A DNA stretch of 64,000 bases, from assembly GCA_036384915.1 (NCBI GenBank), contig DASVLJ010000019.1, forward strand, positions 1 through 64,000. Reading direction: 5' to 3'. Each line of letters opens with the position of its first letter. The stretch's first letter is position 1. Position numbers and translations under genes: made by a program. This document shows, one piece after another, positions 36,552 through 45,932 of this stretch. The notes below the pieces were generated by a model, which saw nothing but the letters and a program-made list of their open reading frames with translations, ran no database searches and was not told the origin of the DNA. Origin of the DNA: PKWO01 sp036384915. Its GTDB lineage: Bacteria > Pseudomonadota > Gammaproteobacteria > Burkholderiales > Burkholderiaceae_D.

Positions 36552-37484
36552 ATGCGCGTCACACTCAGGCAATTGCAGATTTTCACGGCCGTCGCCGATT
36601 CCGGCAGCACGGCGGCGGCGGCCGACGTGGTTGCGCTGTCGCAATCGGCGACCAGCGCCAGTTTGAATGAGCTGGAAAGCGTGCTCGGCACGGCGTTATT
36701 CGACCGCGTCGGCAAGCGACTCATGTTGAACGACAACGGGCGCGTACTGTTGCCGCAGGCGCGCCAGATGCTCGACGCTGCGGCGACCATGGAGCGCCAA
36801 TTCAACGGTGGAGACCACATCTCGGGATTGCGACTCGGGGCCAGCACAACGATAGGCAACTACCTGTTGCCCCACATCCTGGCGGCCGCCGGCGCCCATC
36901 GCGCAGGGCTCCATCCCGTCGTCACCATCGCCAATACCGCAGAAATTGCCGCCGCCGTAGCGAATTTCCAACTCGATCTCGGCCTGGTTGAAGGGCCGAG
37001 CCATGAGGCGGAACTGATCGTCGAACCCTGGCTGACGGACGAATTGCTGATTGTCGCCTCGCCGTCCCATCCCATCCTTGCCGAGGGACGGCATGCCAAG
37101 GTAAACATACAGGCCATGCGCGATACCCCCTGGCTGCTGCGCGAACGCGGTTCGGGCACGCGCGAGACGGTCGAGCATGCGTTGCTGCCTCACTTGCATA
37201 CACTGCGCCCGGGCGGCGAATTCAGCAATGCGGAAGCGATCAAGCATGGCGCCGCAGCCGGCCTTGGGCTGGCCTGCCTTTCCCGGCTCGTGGTGCAAGA
37301 CTTGCTCGCAACAGGCGCCCTCGTCAGCCTGGAAACGTCGTTGCCGCCGCTGATCCGGCATTTCTTCCTGATCCGGCACCAGCGCAAGGTATTGTCCGCA
37401 CGCCTGGAGCAATTTTTATCGCTGTGCCGAGGTTGGCCGGCAGACCGCGCGAAAGATCGGCCGGGAGACAAGTTTCAGGGCTGA
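36552..37484 (+). CDS. LysR-type transcriptional regulator
   Basis: A 310-residue LysR regulator. The N-terminal helix-turn-helix (TLRQLQIFTAVADSGSTAAAADVVALSQSATSASLNELE) has the CysL/CbbR-like pattern, and the effector-binding domain spans ~90-295 (GLRLGASTTIGNYLLPHIL). The family controls nearby divergent genes, but no divergent target exists here; the closest is the small 84-residue gene on the same strand. The regulon is unknown. The inverted repeat just before the start suggests self-control. Confidence 0.9.
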   Translation: MRVTLRQLQIFTAVADSGSTAAAADVVALSQSATSASLNELESVLGTALFDRVGKRLMLNDNGRVLLPQARQMLDAAATMERQFNGGDHISGLRLGASTTIGNYLLPHILAAAGAHRAGLHPVVTIANTAEIAAAVANFQLDLGLVEGPSHEAELIVEPWLTDELLIVASPSHPILAEGRHAKVNIQAMRDTPWLLRERGSGTRETVEHALLPHLHTLRPGGEFSNAEAIKHGAAAGLGLACLSRLVVQDLLATGALVSLETSLPPLIRHFFLIRHQRKVLSARLEQFLSLCRGWPADRAKDRPGDKFQG

Positions 37485-37602
37485 GTTTCCGAAACAAAAT
37501 CCCTACAAGAGCGTCACGCGTGCGCCACGAGGCCACTGCGAAATGCTTGCAACCGGGTATTTTCCTTTATGATTGAGCGGTCTATCTGCACCAGCCCCTA
37601 GA

Positions 37603-40600
37603 ATGAACCCGAGCGCGAGTTCAAGCATGAATTCCAGCAACCCGCAGAACACGAACACGGCAAATGTGCTGATGGCCGCCACCATTGCACTGGCGGTATC
37701 GCTGCTGCTCTTCCTCTGGCATGCGGGCAACGAACTGGCCGGCGACTATCGCGCCGTCGATCATTCGTACGCGATGATCGGCAAGCTCGAGACCTTGATG
37801 AGCCACGTGACCGACGGCGAAACCGGGGAGCGCGGCTACCTCATCACCGGATCGGAAGACTACCTGGAGCCGTACCGGAGCTTTCTTTCGCATATCGACG
37901 CGGACTATCGCGACTTGCTGGAGCTGATCGGTGCCGACGCTGAGCAACGCCGGCAACTTGAACTGCTTTTGCCCTTATTGACGCAGCGCAAGAGCCAGCT
38001 CGGGCAAACGATAGGCATGCGGCGCTCGCACGGCTTGGCCGACATAGCGCAGGCCCCCTCGTTCACCGGGGGCAAGGCTGTGCACGACCAGATCCGCGAA
38101 GTGGTAGACACCATGATCGCGCGCGAGCGCGCGCAGATCCGCCAGCACGGCGACGACGTGGTCGCCGCCACGAACATCACCCGCCATGCGCTGGGCGCCG
38201 TCGCGCTGGGTGTCGCCTGCCTCGGCATTGCCCTGTTATTCACCAACTGGCGCGGCCGTGCCGAGCGCATGAGGGCCGATGTCGCACTTCAAGCAGAGAA
38301 GGCCGAGCGCGAACATTTGCAGGCGCAATTGGAGCAGAGCGTGGCCCTGATGAACCGGATGAGCGAGTTGTCCCACGTCGGCGGCTGGGAGTTCTTCCCC
38401 GACAGCCGCAAGCTGTCGTGGTCGCCGGAAGTCTACCGCATCCACGACGTCGATCCGCGCCAAACGCTGGATATCGACAAGGCCCTTCCTTTCTATCCGG
38501 GCGAGGCCGGCACGCTGATGCAGGCAGCGTTCCAGAACGCGCTCGAACGCGGCACATCCTGGGATCTCGAACTGCCTTTCGTCTCGGCCAAAGGCCGGCA
38601 CCTTTGGGTCCGCAGCATAGGCGAGGCACACCGGCGCGACGGGGTCATCTGGAAAATCGACGGCTCGTTCCAGGATATTACGGCACGCAAGCACGCCGAG
38701 GACGCGCTGCACGAAGCCAACAGCCAGCTCGCGGTGGAGCGCGACCGCGCCGAAGCCGCAAACAAGGCAAAAAGTCTGTTCCTGGCCAACATGAGCCATG
38801 AAATCCGCACCCCGATGAATGCCATCCTGGGCATGGTGCAACTGCTGGGCCAGACCGAATTGAGCAAGCGCCAGCTCGACTACGCGGCCAAGACCGAGCG
38901 TGCCGCCAGATCGCTGCTCGACATCCTGAACGACATCCTCGATTTCTCCAAGATCGAAGCCGACAAGCTGGAATTGGAGACGCGCGCCTTCTCGCTCGAC
39001 AAGATGATGCGCGACATCGCGGTGATTCTCTCAAGCAGCCTGGGAAAGAAGGATGTCGAGGCCCTGCTCGATATCGACACCCGTCTGCCGCAGTACGTCA
39101 AGGGCGATTCGCTGCGATTGCGCCAGGTCCTGATCAACCTGGCCGGCAATGCCGTCAAGTTCACCGCGCGCGGCACGATTGTCGTGACATTGAAGCTGCT
39201 TGAAGAAAACGATTCCCGCATCGTCGTGGATTTCTCCGTCAAGGACACCGGCATCGGCATTTCGCGCGAGCATCTACAGCAGATATTCACCGGCTTTTCC
39301 CAGGGCGAAGCTTCGACCACCAGGCGCTACGGCGGTACCGGCCTCGGCCTGGCGATCAGCAAGCGGCTGGTCGAATTGATGGGCGGCGAGCTCCAGGTCG
39401 AAAGCGAATTGCAGCAAGGCAGCCGCTTCCACTTTTCCCTGCCCTTCGAACGCGCGCCGATGGAGGGCCGCATCCAGGACAAATACGATGAAGTCGCCTT
39501 GCCCGGCATCACGCGCAACCTGCGCACGCTGGTGGTCGACGACAGCGAGATGGCGCGCAACGTATTGCGCGGCATGATCGAAGCCCTGGGCTGGCATTGC
39601 GACATGGCCGACAGCGGCTACCAGGCGATGCGTGCCATCCAGTCCGGCATGGAGCGCGGGCGCAACTACGACGTGATCTTCATGGACTGGAAGATGCCCG
39701 GCATGGACGGCTGGCAAGTCACGCAACACATCCGCCAGGCGTATCCGCCCTCTGCGGCGCCTATCATTATCATGGTGTCCGCCTACGGACGCGAAGTGTT
39801 GTCCGAGCGCCTGGAAAACGAACCGATGGCGCTCGACGGCTTCCTGGTCAAGCCCGTGACGGCTTCGATGCTGTTCGATGCCGTGGTTGACGCCAAGGCC
39901 GGCAACGAGGCAAGCGGGACCCGGCGCATGCCGCAGCATGCCGTATCGAAGCGGCTGGCGGGCCTGCGTCTGCTGGTCGTGGAAGACAACGCGATGAACC
40001 AGCAAGTAGCCAGCGAATTGTTGAACGGCGCCGGCGCGCAAGTCAGTCTGGCCGGCAACGGGCGAGCCGGCGTCAATGCCGCCTTGATGGCCGAGCCGCG
40101 CTTCGATGCCGTGTTGATGGACGTGCAAATGCCCGAGATGGATGGCTATACGGCCACCGCGGAGATGCGGCGCCATCCGCGCCTGGCGACGATGCCCATC
40201 ATCGCCATGACCGCCAACGCGATGGCATCGGACAAGGAAGCCTGCCTGGCTGCCGGCATGAACGACCATGTCGGCAAGCCATTCGACATCGACACGCTCG
40301 CGGCCACCATCCTGCGCCACTGCAGGCCGCTGAGCGCCCGGACTCAGGCGGGCGCGGACACGGAGCCGCACGATCCGGCCGACGAGCAGGAGGAACTGTC
40401 CCAAGCCCTGAAGCGGATGGGCGGCAACGCTGCGCTTTACCAGAGCATGGCAGACAGCTTCGGCCCGACGGCCGAAACCATGCACCAGCAACTGCAGTCG
40501 CATATCGGTAGCGGCGACACCGCGGAAGCTGCACGCGTGCTGCATACGCTAAAAGGCATCGCGCGCACCATGGGCTGCGCGGCGCTGGGCGACTACATGG

Positions 40601-41010
40601 AGCGGGAAGAGAAACGGGTCAAGGAGACTGGTTCGCTCGACTCGCCCGCGCTCGCGCAAGACACTTTGCTGCCTTTGATCCTGCATCACTGCGAAGCGGC
40701 ACGCCGATTTGCTCATGCGCTAAGCGCCCAAAGCCTGCAAGACTTGAACAGCGGCGAAAAAGGAGCAGGTAACGCACCGAGGACGCAAGACGGCGGCGCG
40801 GCGCGGACAGAGGCCATGCTTATGCTCGACGAACTGAACCAGCTTCTGGAAAGCCGGAACATGCGGGCACTGGCGGTATTCGGAGACTTCAAGGCGCGTT
40901 TCGGCGCCGCGTTTGCCGATTCGCTCGTGCCCGTGGAACAACAGTTGGACAAGCTCGATTTCCGCCTGGCGCAACAGGAATTGCGAACGCTCAAGGAGGG
41001 CTTTTCGTGA
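37603..41010 (+). CDS. hybrid sensor histidine kinase with two receivers and HPt
   Basis: A 1135-residue membrane sensor. TM1 lies at ~23-45, a CHASE3-type periplasmic domain (YAMIGKLETLMSHVTDGETGERGYL) at ~50-190, and TM2 at ~200-220. PAS (~255-370), HisKA with MSHEIRTPMNAIL (~400) and HATPase with GGTGLGLAISKRL (~570) follow. REC1 (phospho-Asp in VIFMDWKMPGMDG) and REC2 (VLMDVQMPEMDG) come next, then an HPt domain with His in RVLHTLKGIARTMG (~980). ATG 37603 is preferred; the frame extends to a TTG. Its stop overlaps the next gene (ATGA), a REC-GGDEF protein that is the likely phosphate receiver. Confidence 0.93.
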   Translation: MNPSASSSMNSSNPQNTNTANVLMAATIALAVSLLLFLWHAGNELAGDYRAVDHSYAMIGKLETLMSHVTDGETGERGYLITGSEDYLEPYRSFLSHIDADYRDLLELIGADAEQRRQLELLLPLLTQRKSQLGQTIGMRRSHGLADIAQAPSFTGGKAVHDQIREVVDTMIARERAQIRQHGDDVVAATNITRHALGAVALGVACLGIALLFTNWRGRAERMRADVALQAEKAEREHLQAQLEQSVALMNRMSELSHVGGWEFFPDSRKLSWSPEVYRIHDVDPRQTLDIDKALPFYPGEAGTLMQAAFQNALERGTSWDLELPFVSAKGRHLWVRSIGEAHRRDGVIWKIDGSFQDITARKHAEDALHEANSQLAVERDRAEAANKAKSLFLANMSHEIRTPMNAILGMVQLLGQTELSKRQLDYAAKTERAARSLLDILNDILDFSKIEADKLELETRAFSLDKMMRDIAVILSSSLGKKDVEALLDIDTRLPQYVKGDSLRLRQVLINLAGNAVKFTARGTIVVTLKLLEENDSRIVVDFSVKDTGIGISREHLQQIFTGFSQGEASTTRRYGGTGLGLAISKRLVELMGGELQVESELQQGSRFHFSLPFERAPMEGRIQDKYDEVALPGITRNLRTLVVDDSEMARNVLRGMIEALGWHCDMADSGYQAMRAIQSGMERGRNYDVIFMDWKMPGMDGWQVTQHIRQAYPPSAAPIIIMVSAYGREVLSERLENEPMALDGFLVKPVTASMLFDAVVDAKAGNEASGTRRMPQHAVSKRLAGLRLLVVEDNAMNQQVASELLNGAGAQVSLAGNGRAGVNAALMAEPRFDAVLMDVQMPEMDGYTATAEMRRHPRLATMPIIAMTANAMASDKEACLAAGMNDHVGKPFDIDTLAATILRHCRPLSARTQAGADTEPHDPADEQEELSQALKRMGGNAALYQSMADSFGPTAETMHQQLQSHIGSGDTAEAARVLHTLKGIARTMGCAALGDYMEREEKRVKETGSLDSPALAQDTLLPLILHHCEAARRFAHALSAQSLQDLNSGEKGAGNAPRTQDGGAARTEAMLMLDELNQLLESRNMRALAVFGDFKARFGAAFADSLVPVEQQLDKLDFRLAQQELRTLKEGFS

Positions 41011-42011
41011 ACGACACGGCTACGGCTCCGGTCCCGCCGCAGACTGTTCCCGCCGCACGGGGGGCACAAGAGGCGCAAGGGATGCCTGGGATGCCGGGGA
41101 TGCGCCCCCGGCTCCTGATCGTCGACGACCAGCCGATCAATATCCGTTTCCTGCATGAGATTTTCCAGGCCGACCACGACGTGTTTGCCGCCACCAGCGG
41201 CGCCGACGCATTGGCATTCTGCGCCGCGGAGCTGCCCGACCTGATCCTGGCCGACGTCATGATGCCGCAAATGGATGGTTACGACCTGTGCCGCCGCCTG
41301 AAACTCGACAAACGCACCAGCGAGATTCCGGTCATCTTCGTCACCAGCCACAGCGACACGCCCGAAGAGGAACAGGGGCTGGAAGCCGGCGCGGTCGACT
41401 TCATCTCCAAATCGGCCAGCCCGCGCGTGATCCGCGCGCGCGTCAAGACGCACCTGACCTTGAAGCACCAGGCCGACCTGCTGCGTTCGCTATCCCTGAT
41501 CGACAGCCTGACCGGCATCGCCAACCGGCGCAAATTCGACGAGACGCTACGCACGGAATGGCGCCACTGCGCGCGCGAAAACAAGCCCCTGTCGCTCTTG
41601 ATGATAGACATCGACTTCTTCAAGCGCTATAACGACGAGTACGGCCACCAGGCGGGCGATGCCTGTCTGCGCGCCGTGGCCTCGTGTATCCAATCCTGCA
41701 TGACGCGCCCGCACGACCTGGCGGCGCGCTATGGCGGCGAAGAATTCGTCTGCGTGCTGTCCGGTACGCCGCACGATGGCGGGCTGGCCAAGGCCAGGTC
41801 GCTGCTGGCCGCGGTTGAAGCCCTGGCCATTCCGCACAGCGCCTCCGATGTGCCCGGCGGCCTGGTCTCGATCAGCATCGGCCTGGCTTCCATTACACCG
41901 CATCACGAGCACGTCATGGAAAACCTGACCCTGGCGGCCGATCAGGCGCTCTATCAAGCCAAGCAAGAGGGGCGCGGCCGCGTCAAATCCACCCAACTGG
42001 AACAAGGATGA
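41007..42011 (+). CDS. response regulator diguanylate cyclase (REC-GGDEF)
   Basis: A 334-residue protein. A Pro/Gly/Met-rich leader with GMPGMPGM precedes a receiver domain (~35-150; LLIVDDQPINIR, phospho-Asp in ILADVMMPQMDGY). A GGDEF domain (~165-330) has active-site RYGGEEFVCVL and substrate motif DSLTGIANRRKFD. It should make cyclic di-GMP when phosphorylated by the overlapping upstream kinase. It overlaps genes on both sides by four bases, so the three genes are translationally coupled. Confidence 0.93.
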   Translation: MNDTATAPVPPQTVPAARGAQEAQGMPGMPGMRPRLLIVDDQPINIRFLHEIFQADHDVFAATSGADALAFCAAELPDLILADVMMPQMDGYDLCRRLKLDKRTSEIPVIFVTSHSDTPEEEQGLEAGAVDFISKSASPRVIRARVKTHLTLKHQADLLRSLSLIDSLTGIANRRKFDETLRTEWRHCARENKPLSLLMIDIDFFKRYNDEYGHQAGDACLRAVASCIQSCMTRPHDLAARYGGEEFVCVLSGTPHDGGLAKARSLLAAVEALAIPHSASDVPGGLVSISIGLASITPHHEHVMENLTLAADQALYQAKQEGRGRVKSTQLEQG

Positions 42012-43537
42012 CAATGAAAATCTGGATCGCAGCAACAAGCATGCTTGGATTCTTCCTGGCGCAGGACGCCGCCATGGCGCGAACCGCCCTGGCAAACGAC
42101 GCCGTCGTTACCGCGCGTTATTACGAATCGCTGGTGGCGCGCGACAAGCCCAATCTCGCCGAGCTAAACCTGCTGATCAACGGCATGCCCAAGGGCGGCG
42201 ACCTGCATCACCATTATTCGGGCGCCATCTATGCCGAAACCTATGTCGACTGGATCGGCAAGCAAGGCTACTGCGTCTACCGGCACGACGAGCCGGCAAA
42301 CTGTGCCGACGCCTATCCGCAATCGAAGGATTGCCATGCCGCTTTCCGCATCGAGACCAAGCCCGCACAAGGCAAGAGCGACCCGAATTGCCTGAGCTCC
42401 CAGCAGATCACCGACGACAACGGCTTTTACCGCGAACTGCTGATGCGATGGTCCGACAAGGATTTCTACAACCACGCCCACGATTCCGTTCCGCCCGACC
42501 AGCAATTCTTCGACACCTTCGGCTATTTCGGCGCTGCCTCGGCCTATTCGCCGCAAACGGGCCTGGCGCAATTGAAACGGCAAGCGAAGGCCGATAATCT
42601 GCAATATCTCGAGACCATGCTCAAGGGCGCGCCGGCGACGGAAAACGCGGAGTTGTCGCGCCGCCTCGACGCCCTGCCGCCGGAGGCGGAAGGCCCGGAA
42701 CTGCAGCAAGCCATGCAGGCCTACGCCGATTACCTCGACAACAACGGCGCCTCGCAAAAGAAAATCGCCGATTATCGCGATAGCCTGGCTGCCTATGCCG
42801 AGGGCCTGGACGACGCCGACTTCACCTTGCGCTTCCAAACCTATGTCTCGCGCAACAACCCGCCCGGCATGGTGTTTGCCGGCCTCTACGCGGCCTTTGC
42901 CGCGGCACACGGCAATCCCCTCCTGGTGGGCGTCAATATCGTCGGACCGGAAAACGGCTTCGTCGCCATGCGCGACTATCGGCTGCACATGAATATGTTC
43001 CGCTTCCTCAAGACACGCTTCCCCGACGTCAGGCTGGCCATGCATGCCGGCGAATTGACGCTCGGCATGGTGCCGCCCGCAGGTTTGCGCAGCCACATAC
43101 GCAATGCCGTTGAAATCGCCGGAGCCGAACGCATCGGCCACGGTATCGACGTGACCTATGAAAGCGAGCCGGCCGATTTGCTGGAGGAAATGAGCAGACG
43201 CCATGTCGCCGTTGAAATTTGCCTGTCCAGCAATGCTTTCATCCTCGGCGTGGAAAAGGAAGCCCATCCGGTTACGGTCTACCTGCGCCACCACGTGCCC
43301 ATCGTCATCGCCACCGACGACGAAGGCGTTTCGCGCAGCGACATCAATGCCGAATACCTGCTGTTCGCCAGCCGCTACAAGCCAAGCTATGCCCAATTGA
43401 AGGACACCGTCTACAACAGCATTCGCTATTCCTTCCTTGGCGCCGGAGAGAAGAAATTACAGATCAGACAACTCGATGCCCGCTTCGCCCGCTTTGAGGC
43501 CGCGACCGCCAAGCTGGCTGCCGATGCCGCAAAGTAA
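42008..43537 (+). CDS. secreted adenosine deaminase (ADGF-like)
   Basis: A 509-residue member of the adenosine deaminase superfamily with an N-terminal signal peptide (cleavage near AMA-RTA), so it acts outside the cytoplasm. Zinc ligands are seen in KGGDLHHHYSG (~62-65), VRLAMHAGELT and ERIGHGIDV; the catalytic Asp is in VIATDDEGVS. The length exceeds cytosolic deaminases because of insertions typical of the ADGF group. It should convert adenosine to inosine. ATG 42008 overlaps the cyclase stop; ATG 42014, after AAGGA, is an equally good start. Confidence 0.87.
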   Translation: MTMKIWIAATSMLGFFLAQDAAMARTALANDAVVTARYYESLVARDKPNLAELNLLINGMPKGGDLHHHYSGAIYAETYVDWIGKQGYCVYRHDEPANCADAYPQSKDCHAAFRIETKPAQGKSDPNCLSSQQITDDNGFYRELLMRWSDKDFYNHAHDSVPPDQQFFDTFGYFGAASAYSPQTGLAQLKRQAKADNLQYLETMLKGAPATENAELSRRLDALPPEAEGPELQQAMQAYADYLDNNGASQKKIADYRDSLAAYAEGLDDADFTLRFQTYVSRNNPPGMVFAGLYAAFAAAHGNPLLVGVNIVGPENGFVAMRDYRLHMNMFRFLKTRFPDVRLAMHAGELTLGMVPPAGLRSHIRNAVEIAGAERIGHGIDVTYESEPADLLEEMSRRHVAVEICLSSNAFILGVEKEAHPVTVYLRHHVPIVIATDDEGVSRSDINAEYLLFASRYKPSYAQLKDTVYNSIRYSFLGAGEKKLQIRQLDARFARFEAATAKLAADAAK

Positions 43538-43555
43538 CCGACGTAAGAATAGAAC

Positions 43556-43579
43556 AGCCGGAACTTGAAAATTCCGGCT
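43556..43579 (+). terminator. hairpin after the deaminase gene
   Basis: An 8-bp stem AGCCGGAA/TTCCGGCT with loop CTTGAAAA, 18 bases after the stop. It lacks a T tract, so the terminator role is weakly supported. Confidence 0.35.
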
Positions 43580-43705
43580 CCCGGCATGGTCTGGCGGGGA
43601 AAAGCGCTGCTATCATTTGATTATGAACTTCCGGTTTTGAATCCTGCCCGATCAAGCGTCAACCTAAGCCTTGTCCTTGCCTGTTAGAGACCGAATACCA
43701 GCACC

Positions 43706-44197
43706 ATGCTCAAACTGCTGAAAAAGAAAAAGAAGATCGACGTCGAAGCCTTCATCGCCGACAGCTACAAGAGCCTGCAACTGGTCACCGAAGAGCATCG
43801 CAAAAACTGGCATCTGGGCCAGGAAAAAGCTTGGGCGGTCAACGAAGCAAGCGGCAAGATCAGCTTTTCCTTCGCCGATGGCACCGTCGCTTCCGCACCG
43901 GCACAGGTGGTCGGCACCTTCCAGGTCCAGGACAAGACCTTCACCTGGGGCTGGCAGCATCCCAACGTCGTGCCGCAATTGCAGCGCCATGCCCACCGCG
44001 TGCGTGAATTCGGCATGGAATTCGGCGCCGAGGAACTGGTCACGCAACAGGTTCCCTGCACCGAGCGGCGCGCGTGGGAATACACAGCTCTGGCCATGCT
44101 GCTGGCCGAAGCCAATGGCGCCTATTGCCTGCAAACCCAGCCCGACATCTTCGTCTTCATGACCTTCGGCGAGATTGATCTGAAGAGACCGGCCTGA
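43706..44197 (+). CDS. DUF6882-like protein
   Basis: A 163-residue soluble protein of unknown role. A basic start MLKLLKKKKKIDVEAF is followed by a domain with FTWGWQHPNVVPQL and a closing YCLQTQPDIFVFMTFGEI, matching a small widespread bacterial family that I recall as DUF6882. No catalytic motif is evident. It sits just before the gtrA-like gene with 47 bases between, perhaps transcribed with it. Confidence 0.6.
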   Translation: MLKLLKKKKKIDVEAFIADSYKSLQLVTEEHRKNWHLGQEKAWAVNEASGKISFSFADGTVASAPAQVVGTFQVQDKTFTWGWQHPNVVPQLQRHAHRVREFGMEFGAEELVTQQVPCTERRAWEYTALAMLLAEANGAYCLQTQPDIFVFMTFGEIDLKRPA

Positions 44198-44244
44198 GTC
44201 GTGTTACCATCCGCGCAGTCTTTTTCGCGCGAGTCTTGCGTCTT

Positions 44245-44634
44245 ATGTCCCTGTCTCGACAATTCATCCGCTTTGCCGCCGTCGGCGCCTGCGGCACCCT
44301 GGTTCAGTATGGCACTCTCGAAGCCGGTACCGCCTGGTTCTCCATGTTGCCCGAGTGGGCCTCGGCGCTCGGCTATGCGCTCGGCTCGGTGGTGAACTAC
44401 CTCTTGAACTACTTCTTCACCTTCGAAAGCGGCAAGAGCCACATGGAAGCGGCAAGTAAATACTTCACCTTGCTCGGCGTCGGCTTTTGCATCAACACCG
44501 GCTTGATGGCGCTGCTGGCGCATCACCTGGGATGGAACAAATGGATTGCACAGATGCTGGCCACGGGCATAGGGCTGATCTGGAACTTCACCGGCAGCCG
44601 TTTATGGGCCTTCCGGGAAGCGCATCACGGTTGA
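44245..44634 (+). CDS. GtrA family membrane protein
   Basis: A 129-residue protein with four membrane helices. It has the GtrA hallmarks RFAAVGACGTLVQYGTLE, YALGSVVNYLLNYFFTFES and a C-terminal NFTGSRLWAFR. GtrA proteins are thought to move undecaprenyl-linked sugars across the inner membrane with a glycosyltransferase, but no such partner lies here. ATG 44245 is preferred over the upstream TTG at 44236. Confidence 0.85.
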   Translation: MSLSRQFIRFAAVGACGTLVQYGTLEAGTAWFSMLPEWASALGYALGSVVNYLLNYFFTFESGKSHMEAASKYFTLLGVGFCINTGLMALLAHHLGWNKWIAQMLATGIGLIWNFTGSRLWAFREAHHG

Positions 44635-44680
44635 ATCTCTGGCAGGCCTGCGCGCGTAGGGCGCAAAGTCCAGGACGATA

Positions 44681-45127
44681 TTAGTTGGCCGGCGCCACGG
44701 CAGGATCGGCTGGAACAGGCTGCATCGGTACGGTCTGCCAGCCGGATGGACAAGTCTTTACATAAGGGAAGTAACCCTCGGGTTCCCTGCAGTAGTACCA
44801 GGAAGTGGCCGGCTGCACGATGCCGGAATCCTCGGGCGCCATTTCCACGTAGCTGGCCGGCGCCTCGACCAGGAAGGTGGTGCCGTAGTAAGGCGCGCCA
44901 TAGCCATAGCCGTAGCCGACGGGAAAATACCAGGGCCAATAGCCGTAAAAGCCGTAACCGCGATGATGACCGTGCCAGCCCGATACCGGCGCATAGTTAT
45001 GATAGTGATGCGCCGACGGCGATACGTGCAGCGCGGGCGCGGCAGCGTTATGGGCGCAAGCTGGAGTGGAAAAAGCAAGGCAAACGGCACCGGCAACGCC
45101 GCACACTCGCACATAGTTTTTCCACAT
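44681..45127 (-). CDS. secreted His/Tyr/Gly-rich protein
   Basis: A protein of about 148 residues with a signal peptide ending at TPACA. A low-complexity His/Tyr/Gly segment (HHRGYGFYGYWPWYFPVGYG) follows, then a conserved-looking C-terminal block with SWYYCREPEGYFPYVKTCP and GWQTVP. Similar blocks occur in exported proteins of Burkholderiales. ATG 45127 has AGGA at eight bases; ATGs at 45133 and 45142 have poor spacing. The function is unknown; metal binding by the histidines is only a possibility. Confidence 0.7.
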   Translation of the reverse strand: MWKNYVRVCGVAGAVCLAFSTPACAHNAAAPALHVSPSAHHYHNYAPVSGWHGHHRGYGFYGYWPWYFPVGYGYGYGAPYYGTTFLVEAPASYVEMAPEDSGIVQPATSWYYCREPEGYFPYVKTCPSGWQTVPMQPVPADPAVAPAN

Positions 45128-45217
45128 CCACATGGTCCTCATCCTTTTTCGAAATCAGCCTCGGACATCCCGCTTGCCAACCAGTATAGAACAAATTGCC
45201 GCAAGTTCACTGGGCAA

Positions 45218-45886
45218 TTACTGGCAAGCAATGACAATTGGCTGCAACTGCGTTCCGGAAGCATTGCTGATCGTGCCGGAAGCGGCGCTCGGGTTGGTGA
45301 TCGTGCAGTTTTGCCCGGTGCGTCCGGTAACATTGCCTTGGCTATCCAGGGTGCTCGGCTGCATGGAAATGGCGACCTGGAATTGCGTACCGAGCGGCAG
45401 CGCATTCGGGAAGGCCCAGGACAAGATCGACGCGCCCGTGCCCGTGATCGTATAGGGATTGATGCCGTTGACAGAAACCTGGATACTGGAACCGTTGTTC
45501 AGGCCCGTCACCGTGCCGTACGGAGCATCGCTCGAAGAAACCGTGGAAATGCAATTGACCACGACGCTGCTGATATTGCCGATGTTTTCTTCGATGATGC
45601 CAGTTGAATTCTGGACCGAGCAAGCTTCGCCTTCCGGCTGCTGGCTCACCGTCACAATATAGAACGTGCCGACGTCGAGCGCCGTCGGGAAAGTAAAGCT
45701 GCCGTTGCTCTTCACGGTGATCGTATCGCCGCCGTTATTTTGCAGCTGGAGCGGCGTATTACCCGATGTGCCGGTCGTTTGCAACCCGATCACGGTGCCG
45801 CCGACAGTCTCGGTAATGGTGCTGCCATGGCAGCCGGCCAGCAGCACAGTCGCTGCCAGTACGAAGGATTTCAGATGCTTCATCAT
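45218..45886 (-). CDS. repeat-containing lipoprotein, paralogue 1
   Basis: A 222-residue exported lipoprotein (Cys19 in LLAGC). It has two tandem beta-rich modules. Module 1 reads GGTVIGL, then LQNNGGDTITVKSNGSFTFP, then CSVQNSTG. Module 2 starts YGTVTGL and ends with ASGTISNA and VIACQ. The same pattern fills the neighbouring gene, so the two are tandem duplicates. Fold and role are unknown; an outer-membrane or surface anchor position is inferred from the lipobox. ATG 45886 or 45883 follows GGGAAG. Confidence 0.75.
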   Translation of the reverse strand: MMKHLKSFVLAATVLLAGCHGSTITETVGGTVIGLQTTGTSGNTPLQLQNNGGDTITVKSNGSFTFPTALDVGTFYIVTVSQQPEGEACSVQNSTGIIEENIGNISSVVVNCISTVSSSDAPYGTVTGLNNGSSIQVSVNGINPYTITGTGASILSWAFPNALPLGTQFQVAISMQPSTLDSQGNVTGRTGQNCTITNPSAASGTISNASGTQLQPIVIACQ

Positions 45887-45932
45887 TGCTTCCCGATTGG
45901 TTCCAAGGATATGTTGTGGCTGCCGGCGGTTT

